From Bacteroidales bacterium (lineage in GTDB: Bacteria > Bacteroidota > Bacteroidia > Bacteroidales > UBA12077): a stretch of 38,755 nt of DNA. Under the pieces are notes generated by a model. That model did no database searches, was not told the origin of the DNA, and saw only the letters and a program-made list of their open reading frames with translations. The stretch is taken from assembly GCA_013138975.1 (NCBI GenBank), contig WTBR01000105.1:1-38755 (forward strand). The letters are read 5' to 3'. Positions 1 to 7,400 of this stretch are shown piece by piece. Made by a program: the position numbers and the translations under genes. Each line of letters opens with the position of its first letter. Position 1 is the first letter of the stretch.

Positions 1-155
1 GCCCATAAAGTCCAATTTTTTCGTTACGCTCATTGCAAAAACAGTTACTTCGACATCGCTCAGCACATCGCATTTACAATTGTAAACTCCTTGATTTTTG
101 CAATTTCACAAGCCTCAAAATCGAACATTCTGAACAAGACTCTTACTTTATGGAC
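1..155. repeat. Nested inverted-repeat (MITE-like) sequence, cut by the window edge
   Basis: No credible gene is seen here. The stretch contains nested inverted repeats: CCATAAAGT at 3-11 pairs with ACTTTATGG at 145-153, ATTGCAAAAA at 32-41 pairs with TTTTTGCAAT at 95-104, and TTTACAATTGTAAA at 73-86 is a perfect palindrome near the centre. The arrangement resembles a small palindromic mobile element downstream of the CoA-binding gene. The left end may lie outside the window, so no target duplication can be checked. Confidence 0.4.
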
Positions 156-160
156 AGACA

Positions 161-616
161 CTATTTAGGCATTAGTCCAAATAAACTCCTAATCGTTTTA
201 TGAAATTTATGAATGCTTTTTGTTGGCTCTGCATACATAAACATACATTCCTTATCAATTAAATCAATATTATTGTCTTTAGCAATTTGCGCAGTTTCTT
301 TTGTGTTTGACATCTGTTGCACCCAAACATGTTTTATTCCTTTTTCTGCTGCTTGTTTAATAATTGCATCCGTTTCTGACTTTGGAGTAACTATATATAA
401 TTTCTCATAATCATTAGGAATCTCAACTACCGATTTATAAGCTTTTAAACCATCAATCTCTTCAATTTTAGGATTTATAGGACATACATCAAATCCTTTT
501 TGTCGAAGCTCATTAAAAATCGTATAACCAAACTTTTTAGAATTACCAGATACTCCTGCTATTGCTATTTTTTTTGGCGCAAGAAAATGCTCTATACTTT
601 GTTTTTTATTCATCAT
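161..616 (-). CDS. CoA-binding domain protein (YccU-like)
   Basis: A 151-aa single-domain protein of the CoA_binding_2 type. The N-terminal part has the Rossmann-like start KKIAIAGVSGNSKKFG, followed by a strand and helix pattern (DVCPINPK, KLYIVTPK, IKHVWVQQ, IDLIDKECMFMY) typical of small stand-alone CoA-binding proteins related to the N-terminal domain of succinyl-CoA synthetase alpha. The predicted role is binding CoA or an acyl-CoA in the cytoplasm; no catalytic residues can be named. Two adjacent ATG codons (M1, M2) are equally possible starts. It stands apart from the sigma-factor operon: a terminator-like hairpin lies between it and the upstream CPBP gene, so it probably has its own promoter, although no clear TAnnTTTG element was found. 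Confidence 0.85.
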   Translation of the reverse strand: MMNKKQSIEHFLAPKKIAIAGVSGNSKKFGYTIFNELRQKGFDVCPINPKIEEIDGLKAYKSVVEIPNDYEKLYIVTPKSETDAIIKQAAEKGIKHVWVQQMSNTKETAQIAKDNNIDLIDKECMFMYAEPTKSIHKFHKTIRSLFGLMPK

Positions 617-679
617 TTTTAACTTTTTTTAGTTTTTGAATTTGTCTATGCTTCAGTTAAAAGATAAATTTATAATAAA

Positions 680-712
680 AATAGCACGATACAAAAAACG
701 TATCATGCTATT
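680..712 (-). terminator. Intrinsic terminator of the sigma/CPBP operon
   Basis: A 13-bp stem (AATAGCAcGATAC pairing with GTATCaTGCTATT, one C-A mismatch) with a 7-nt loop. On the minus strand it is followed by a T-rich run (TTTTTATT). It lies about 20 bp after the stop codon of the CPBP protease gene, in the right orientation to end that operon. Confidence 0.7.
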
Positions 713-733
713 AATTTTAAATCATGTTTTTAT

Positions 734-1624
734 TTAAACAACTTTATTAACAAGTATCCGATCTATAATTACAATCATTCCGAGTAATAAAACAGTAAGA
801 ATTATTGATCCTTCAAATCCAAAATCACCTCCTGTAATTAATTCATTACCTGTAACTTTTTGCTGCAATATTGAAATAAAATCCATACCACTTACTTCGA
901 AACCAAAAATTGGCCCTTGAAAATAGTTCCAACTCAAATGAAATAAAATTGGAAACCATAAATTCTTAATATGAATATATGATATTCCTAAAGCTATACC
1001 TGCAACAATCAAATTTATAAATCCTATTAAATTTAGATTCGGATTCATTCCATGAAATATTGCAAATACAATTGATGATACAATTAGTGCGATATATTTA
1101 TTCTTAAAAGTATCCATTAAATTACTCAAGATATATCCTCTAAAAATTGCTTCTTCGGTTATAGCAACGATTAGGAAAAGAAAGAATCCTCCAAAAACCG
1201 CTTTCGAATTAAAACTAATTGAAATAACTTCAAGATCGTTAATTAATCTAAGAATAATAAAACCAAGAAACATTAAGAAAAAACCAAGTAGAAACCCTAA
1301 AACAACATCGATACTTCTTCCCTTAAGTTTAAACCCTAATGTTAAAATTGATTTTTTATCAATGTATTTTCTAAATATCCATATAATAATTAAAGCAACT
1401 ATTAAGGATATTAATTGTATTATTAATATAATGCCAATATTATCAACATTTGCAATGAAGGCTTCTATGTTCATCAAATCTATACCATTAGCTAAACCAA
1501 TTATTACTGCTGCTATACCTCCAAAAACAATGCTGGCTATTAAATAAGCTACTATCATCAATAAAGCCCTTAACCAACCTCTTTTAATTGCAGGTGCTTT
1601 TTCTATTAAAAAAATTTCTTCCAT
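734..1624 (-). CDS. CPBP family intramembrane glutamic endopeptidase
   Basis: A 296-aa polytopic membrane protein with about eight hydrophobic segments. The CPBP/Abi (Rce1-like) motifs are all present: EEAIFRG (the EExxxR motif, near residue 159), FAIFHG (FxxxH, near 189) and HLSWNY (near 228). These form the catalytic site of CAAX-type and bacteriocin-processing intramembrane proteases. It is the last gene of a three-gene operon with an ECF sigma factor and a four-helix membrane protein (32-bp gap) and is followed by a terminator. This context suggests, without proving, that the protease cleaves the membrane partner to release the sigma factor. Bacteroidota also use CPBP proteins in peptide self-immunity, but no bacteriocin gene is visible here. 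Confidence 0.88.
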   Translation of the reverse strand: MEEIFLIEKAPAIKRGWLRALLMIVAYLIASIVFGGIAAVIIGLANGIDLMNIEAFIANVDNIGIILIIQLISLIVALIIIWIFRKYIDKKSILTLGFKLKGRSIDVVLGFLLGFFLMFLGFIILRLINDLEVISISFNSKAVFGGFFLFLIVAITEEAIFRGYILSNLMDTFKNKYIALIVSSIVFAIFHGMNPNLNLIGFINLIVAGIALGISYIHIKNLWFPILFHLSWNYFQGPIFGFEVSGMDFISILQQKVTGNELITGGDFGFEGSIILTVLLLGMIVIIDRILVNKVV

Positions 1625-1656
1625 AATTTATTAATTCAATTAATTTCTATTATTTA

Positions 1657-2295
1657 TTATTCAATTTCCTCAAAATCTTCTAAACATTGCTTAAGTTCAT
1701 CTAAGTGTTGTTTGTACATTTTCTTATTAGAATATTGAGATATTGGGATAAACGCAGCACTTAGAATTATAACTAACAATAAAACTTTGATTATTCCACT
1801 TTCAAGTATCAGGAATACTTCCGAAATTTCCTTTTCTCCAATACCAACAAAAAGTCCTATAAACATTCCCAAAATAACTGTAAATGGTAGCAGTAGAAAT
1901 TTTGTGAAATTACTTTTATTAAAATTCACATATTTCTCTATATCTTTAATCGTTTTCTTCAAGGCTGGTTTTAATTGTTCATTTGATAAAACCGTTCTCC
2001 TTATTTTTTTATAATTTCTCCAGGTAAATAAAATTAATGTTCCAAAAAATAAAATTGTAAATACTAAAAAAATAAAATTGTACTTATTCGATAAGTTAAT
2101 ACTCATCCAAACAACAAAACATACTGATGAAACGACTCCCAATACAAGTTCAATCTTATAATTTCTTTTAACTTTATTAAGCGCTGTATTCGATTTACTT
2201 TTAATCTTTAATTTAGCTTCTATTTCATCTTTATTAAGAAGTTCATTATTATTAAAAGAATCCTTCCATGTATTTTTTATATCCTTAAAGTCCAT
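1657..2295 (-). CDS. Four-helix membrane protein, probable sigma-factor partner
   Basis: A 212-aa protein of no named family that I recognise. A soluble, charged N-terminus of about 45 residues (MDFKDIKNTWKDSF onward) precedes four hydrophobic segments, near residues 47-69, 73-92, 130-152 and 164-186, and a short acidic C-terminal tail. Its ATG overlaps the end of the sigma-factor gene by 11 bp, which implies translational coupling. ECF sigma genes in Bacteroidota are often followed directly by a membrane protein of this layout that acts as or with an anti-sigma factor. The role here is inferred from position and topology only; no zinc-binding anti-sigma (ZAS) HxxxCxxC motif is present. Confidence 0.7.
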   Translation of the reverse strand: MDFKDIKNTWKDSFNNNELLNKDEIEAKLKIKSKSNTALNKVKRNYKIELVLGVVSSVCFVVWMSINLSNKYNFIFLVFTILFFGTLILFTWRNYKKIRRTVLSNEQLKPALKKTIKDIEKYVNFNKSNFTKFLLLPFTVILGMFIGLFVGIGEKEISEVFLILESGIIKVLLLVIILSAAFIPISQYSNKKMYKQHLDELKQCLEDFEEIE

Positions 2296-2794
2296 ATTCA
2301 GCTCCTTTTAAAATATTCTGCAATTTGGTTTTTATTCGATTAATTTTTACCCCTACATTTGATAATGTAATACCGGCAATTTCAGATATTTCCTCATATG
2401 TATAATCATCCATATACAAAATAATAATTGCTTTTTCTGCTTTACTTAATTTATTAATTGCCCAATGAACAAGTTCCTTACGACTTTCTTTTTCTTTATA
2501 AGATTCTTCTTCAGGGATACTTATAGGTATATCCGGTACAGGATCTTCATTGTTTTTTTTATCTTTTCGGAATTGCGCAATAGCTGTATTAAGTGCAACC
2601 CTGTACATCCAAGTCGAAAATTTAGATTGTTTACTAAACGATGGATAAGACTGCCAAAGCTGTACTAATATATCCTGAAAAAGATCTTGCTGGCACTGAT
2701 CTTTATCACAGTACATTCGGGAAACCTTGTAAATAATTCCCTGATGTTTTTCAATTTGAGAAACAAATTCTGATTTTAAATCTTCGCTATTCAA
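2285..2794 (-). CDS. ECF RNA polymerase sigma factor
   Basis: A 169-aa sigma-70 family protein of extracytoplasmic-function size. Region 2 spans about residues 15-85 (the DLFQDILVQLW helix and FSTWMYRVALNTA for -10 recognition). Region 4 is at about 110-165 (LSKAEKAIIILYMDDYTYEEISEIAGIT, helix-turn-helix, then VGVKINRIKTKL). The reading frame starts with TTG immediately after an in-frame TAA, and the next ATG is 26 codons on, inside region 2. TTG, or another non-ATG codon just beside it, must therefore be the start. It heads the operon with a membrane protein and a CPBP protease. Confidence 0.9.
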   Translation of the reverse strand: MNSEDLKSEFVSQIEKHQGIIYKVSRMYCDKDQCQQDLFQDILVQLWQSYPSFSKQSKFSTWMYRVALNTAIAQFRKDKKNNEDPVPDIPISIPEEESYKEKESRKELVHWAINKLSKAEKAIIILYMDDYTYEEISEIAGITLSNVGVKINRIKTKLQNILKGAEYGL

Positions 2795-2903
2795 TTATCA
2801 TAAATTAATTTAAAAAGTAAGTAGAGGAAAATACTATTTTATTACAAACTCAAGAATATAAATCAATAAGTAAATGTATTTGAACTAATAAGAATATCTA
2901 TTC

Positions 2904-3157
2904 ATGCGAATCAAGAGTTGAAACTTGATAAAGCTTTTTCAATGTAACGCACTGAAAGTGCAGTTAATTTCAGCCCAAAGGCAAGGCCTTGGGTTAAATT
3001 ATTGTGAATAAATATTCGCCTTGAAAAGGCAGCTTAATTTAAATTGTCCTTACAGGACGCAAATCTCTACTTATGCAAAACCCAATGCAACGCATTGGGC
3101 TGAATTAAATTAGGCTTTCAGCCTGAAAAACAAATAATTCTAAGCCTTGATTCGCAT
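2904..3157. mobile_element. 254-bp MITE-like element with perfect 12-bp terminal inverted repeats and 5-bp target duplication
   Basis: The left end ATGCGAATCAAG (2904-2915) and right end CTTGATTCGCAT (3146-3157) are perfect inverted repeats. TATTC flanks both sides (2899-2903 and 3158-3162) as a target-site duplication. There is no ORF inside. The interior is a series of six short hairpins with 3-nt or similar loops at about 2949-2961, 2974-2993, 3018-3030, 3046-3058, 3081-3099 and 3112-3124, separated by AT-rich linkers. The element sits at the 3' end of the cyclophilin gene and supplies the last base of its stop codon. Confidence 0.85.
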
Positions 3158-3738
3158 TATTCAATAATTTTAATAGAGCTTATTTTAATTATTTCTTTTA
3201 ACATCTGCTCCTCGTCGGGCAAATTTTGTATTTTCTTCACAATATCCATCCCTTCAATTACTTTTCCAAATGCTGCAAATCCCAGTCCATCGGGATTACG
3301 CTTTCCTCCAAAATCTAATTCCGGTTGATCGCCAATACAAATAAATATTTCCGAGCTTGCAGTTCCTGGTTCAGCCCGAGCCATAGATAATGTGCCGTTT
3401 AAGTGCAAGATACCCGTTTGTTCAGTTGTTTCATGGCTTATTGGCGGATAAGGTGATTCTTCTACATCAAAACCCAATCCTCCTTGAATAACCTCAATCT
3501 TTATATCATTGTTTGGCTGATTATCCATTCTTACAACACGATAAAAATTAGCAGCTTCGAATTTATTATTCTCAATGTACTTTATAAAATTAGCACAGGT
3601 AATTGGTGCTTTATCAGAATATAGTTCAGTAATTATTGAACCTAATTCTGTTTTTATTTCAACTTTTACATTTTGACTTTTTAAGCTCATAAAAGATAAA
3701 AGAACTATAAACACCAGTAGTGAAGCATATTTTTTCAT
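3157..3738 (-). CDS. Secreted cyclophilin-type peptidyl-prolyl cis-trans isomerase
   Basis: A 193-aa protein with an N-terminal signal peptide (MKKYASLLVFIVLLSFMSL, cleavage likely after KSQ), so it acts in the periplasm, catalysing proline isomerisation in folding proteins. Cyclophilin motifs are visible: NFYRVVR, VIQGG, GTLSMARAEPGTASSEIFICIGD and FAAFGKVIEGMDIV. The reading frame extends 13 codons further upstream, but the ATG at 3738 starts exactly at the signal peptide and is preferred. Its stop codon is made jointly by the TA of a target-site duplication and the first base of the inserted MITE. Before insertion the sequence would have read GAA TAG, so the protein length is unchanged. 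It is divergent from the DJ-1 gene. Confidence 0.88.
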   Translation of the reverse strand: MKKYASLLVFIVLLSFMSLKSQNVKVEIKTELGSIITELYSDKAPITCANFIKYIENNKFEAANFYRVVRMDNQPNNDIKIEVIQGGLGFDVEESPYPPISHETTEQTGILHLNGTLSMARAEPGTASSEIFICIGDQPELDFGGKRNPDGLGFAAFGKVIEGMDIVKKIQNLPDEEQMLKEIIKISSIKIIE

Positions 3739-3793
3739 AATTATTATTTTATTATTCAATAATCGTAAAAGTATCAATAAAATTCTATTTCTC

Positions 3794-3801
3794 TATCTTT
3801 G
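3794..3801 (+). promoter_or_regulatory. -7 promoter element (TATCTTTG) of the DJ-1 gene
   Basis: TATCTTTG matches the Bacteroidota -7 consensus TAnnTTTG exactly and lies 24 bp before the ATG at 3826. No clear -33 TTTG was found at the expected distance. On the opposite strand, TACTTTTA at 3766-3773 is a weaker candidate for the divergent cyclophilin gene. Confidence 0.5.
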
Positions 3802-3825
3802 TAATTCAAATACAGAAAAACAATA

Positions 3826-4410
3826 ATGAAGGTAAAAAAGATACTATTACTACTAGCTCAAGGATTTGAAACCTTTGAAGCCAGTGTTTTTATTGATGTA
3901 TTAGGATGGAACCAAACTTATGGAGATGGAACAACATCATTGTATACATGCGGAATTAAAAAAGAAATTAGCAGCACTTTTAATCTTAAAGTAACGGTCG
4001 ATTATACTATCGATGAAATTAACATTGACGATTTTGATGCTTTAGCAATACCGGGAGGGTTTGAAAATTTTGGCTTTTATGATGATGCATTTAAAGATGA
4101 TTTTCAAAACTTAATTCGAATGTTCGAAAATAAAGAGAAAACAATAGCTTCGATATGTGTTGCAGCGCTGCCATTAGCAAAAAGTGGCATTTTAAAGAAT
4201 AGAAAGGCTACAACCTACAATATGGGAGGAAAAAGACAGCAACAACTTAAAGCTTTTGGTGTTAATGTAATTAACAAACCTATCGTGATCGACAAAAACG
4301 TTATCACATCGTGGAATCCCTCAACAGCTATGGATGTTGCTTTTAAATTGCTTGAAATTTTAACTTCAAAAGAAAATACGGAAAAAATAAAAGGACTTAT
4401 GGGTTTCTAG
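3826..4410 (+). CDS. DJ-1/PfpI family protein
   Basis: A 194-aa class I glutamine amidotransferase-like protein. The DJ-1 signature is present: an acidic residue in LAQGFETFEA (near residue 16), the strand DALAIPGGFEN (near 70), and the nucleophile-elbow cysteine in SICVAALPLAKSG (near 105). A typical catalytic His after the elbow is not obvious (YNMGGKRQQQ is found instead). The substrate cannot be inferred; family members include deglycase/glyoxalase-like, chaperone and protease proteins. The gene has its own promoter-like TATCTTTG. The UvrA-like gene starts about 40 bp downstream in the same direction, so co-transcription is possible. Confidence 0.85.
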   Translation: MKVKKILLLLAQGFETFEASVFIDVLGWNQTYGDGTTSLYTCGIKKEISSTFNLKVTVDYTIDEINIDDFDALAIPGGFENFGFYDDAFKDDFQNLIRMFENKEKTIASICVAALPLAKSGILKNRKATTYNMGGKRQQQLKAFGVNVINKPIVIDKNVITSWNPSTAMDVAFKLLEILTSKENTEKIKGLMGF

Positions 4411-4449
4411 CAAATCCTCTTTAAAATTCAAAACTGAGATTCATTGTAC

Positions 4450-7400
4450 ATGAAAAATAAAGATCAACACCATATTATCATTGAAAAGGCCAATGAAAAC
4501 AATTTAAAGAATGTAAGTCTTAAAATTCCTCATCATCAGATTACTTGCTTTACAGGAGTTTCAGGATCAGGAAAATCTTCATTGGTTTATGATATAATTT
4601 GCAAGGAAAGTCAAAGAAGATATTTCGAATCTTTTTCATCTTATGCTCGCCAGTTTTTAGGAAAAATGTCTCGACCTGAAGTTGAGCATATTGAAGGCTT
4701 AATGCCGGCAATCTCTGTTGATCAAAAAACGATAAATCGAAACCCACGATCAACTGTTGGTACGATAAGTGAATTATATGATTACTTAAGATTGCTTTTT
4801 GCCAGAACCGGACAAAAATCAGTTCAAAATTCAGAATTAAAATTGACTCGAAGTCTTTTCTCTTTTAATAGCCCTGAAGGATATTGCCCTCATTGTAATG
4901 GATTAGGAGTAGAAGACCGGATTGATCCTGAGCTTTTAATAAAAGACCCAAATAAAAGTTTGCGCGAAGGAGCTTTAAAAATTACAACACCATCGGGTTA
5001 TACAATATACTCACAAGTTACTATCGATGTGATGGATCAGGTTTGTCAATCGGAAGGTTTTAATGTTGATATTAAATGGAAAGACTTAACCGTCGAACAA
5101 AAAGAAATCATTTTAAACGGAAGCGATAAAATAAAGATTCCTTTTGGCAAACACACATTAGAATCGCGAATGAAATGGAGCGGAATAACTGCTAAACCTC
5201 GCGAAGAAGGTCTTTATAAAGGCATTTTACCTATAATGGAAAACATTCTTCGTGTTGATAGAAACCCAAATATCTTACGATTTGCGAAAACAGTAAAATG
5301 TAGTCATTGCAATGCTAACAGATTAAATAAGGATTCTCTTTCAGTTACTTTAAATAATAAAAACATTATCGATTATGCAGATTTATCAATCTCAAAATTA
5401 AAAGAGGTTTTTATAGATTTTAGATTTGATAATAAACAAAGGGTAGTTTCAGAACCAATCATCGAGAAAATTATTGAACGATGCCTTATTCTTGAAAATC
5501 TGGGATTAGGATATTTAAGTTTAATGCGTGAATCGACAACATTATCGGGAGGCGAGGCGCAACGAATACGATTGGCAACTCAGCTTGGCAATGGATTGCG
5601 AGGAATCCTTTACATTCTAGATGAACCTTCTATTGGACTGCATCCGAGAGATAACGAGAGAATGATTAATGTAATGAAGGAATTGCGGGATCAGGGAAAT
5701 ACTGTTTTGGTTGTTGAACATGATATAGAAACTATGCTTAACGCTGACAGAATTATTGATATTGGGCCTCATGCAGGAAAAAACGGAGGAAATATTCTTT
5801 TTAACGATGAGGTTTCGCAAATACAAAAAACAATTAATGAGGAGAGTGAAACATTAAAATATATATCAAAATATAATTCCAAACCGGTATTAAACAAACC
5901 TCTTGAGGATAAATACTTAAAAATTAAGGCTGCCCAATTACACAACTTAAAAAGTATTGATATTCAGTTTAGATTGCACTCACTAAATGTTGTAACAGGT
6001 GTTTCAGGTGCAGGAAAATCAACTTTAGTTTTTGATATTTTGGGTAAGTTTTATGAAACTAAATTCGCCGGCGGTATAAATAAAAGTACAGATTGCTTAG
6101 AAATTATTTCTGATACTGAGATCCAAAAAATAATAGAAATAGATCAAACTCCAATTGGCAGAACTCCTAGAAGCAATCCTGCAACTTACACCAAATTATT
6201 CGATCAAATCAGAAAACTCTTTGCCGATTTACCCGAAGCGAAAAAGCGGAAATGGAATCAAGGTCATTTTTCTTTTAACACCAAAGGAGGGCGATGCGAA
6301 ACTTGTGAGGGAGCCGGATATATTCAAACAGGAATGCATTTTTTATCGAATGTTGAGACGGTTTGTGAAGTATGCGAAGGCAGAAGATACGACGATGATA
6401 CTTTAAGCATTAAATATCAAGAGAGAAATATTTCAGAGATTCTGGAAATGGAAATTTCTGATGCTTGCGATTTCTTCTCAAGCGAAACAAAAATCCATCA
6501 TTATCTCGAAGTTTTAAAAAATCTCGGTCTCGGATATTTATCTTTGGGGCAATCATCGACTACATTGTCGGGTGGCGAAGCGCAAAGAATAAAACTTGCT
6601 GCCGAATTAGTTAAAGCCACAAAAAATCACACTCTTTATATTTTCGATGAACCTACAACCGGATTGCATCCATATGACATTTCAATTCTTCTTGATGCAT
6701 TAAAAAATCTTGCCGAAAAAAATCATACGGTAATTGTAATTGAACACGATTCTGAAATCATTAAAAATGCCGATCATATTATTGATTTAGGCCCCGAAGG
6801 AGGTGAAGAAGGTGGTCAATTAATATTTTCAGGATCTTATAATGAACTTTTAAAATGTAAAAACTCGCATACGGCAAATGCTTTTAGTAATATTAAATCA
6901 CAGAAAAAATCCGAAGAGAAAAGTAATTTGCAAGAAATTATAGATGCTCCTATAGTTTTAAAAGGTGTTAAAACGCATAATTTAAAAAATATTGATATTG
7001 ATATCCCAAGAAATAAACTAAGCGTATTTACAGGAGTAAGCGGAAGTGGGAAATCATCATTAGCATTTGACACATTATTTGCCGAAGGGCAATTTCGATA
7101 TACCGAAAGTTTTTCAACTTATGCCCGCAGTTTAATTCAACAAAAATCAAGACCTGACATTTTAGAAAGCTCTGGATTAACTCCAACAATAGCTATAAAT
7201 AATAAATCTGTTGCAAAAAGCCCAAGAGCTACAGTTGGTACTATTACAGGACTTTATGATCTTTATCGATTGTTGTTTTCAAGAATTTCAAAGGATAGAA
7301 ACGGCAATCAATGTACTGAATTATCAAGTCACTTTTCCTTTAATCACCAGTCCGGGTCTTGTCCGGAATGCAATGGATTAGGCTTTCAGCTTACTTGCGA

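Noticed and set aside
2940..3130. CRISPR-like array of short palindromes
   Set aside because: The hairpins differ in sequence and spacing, and the whole lies between perfect TIRs with a target duplication, so it is the interior of a MITE-like element.
4444..4449. TTG at 4444 as the start of the UvrA-like gene
   Set aside because: An ATG two codons later gives a normal start with no loss of conserved sequence.
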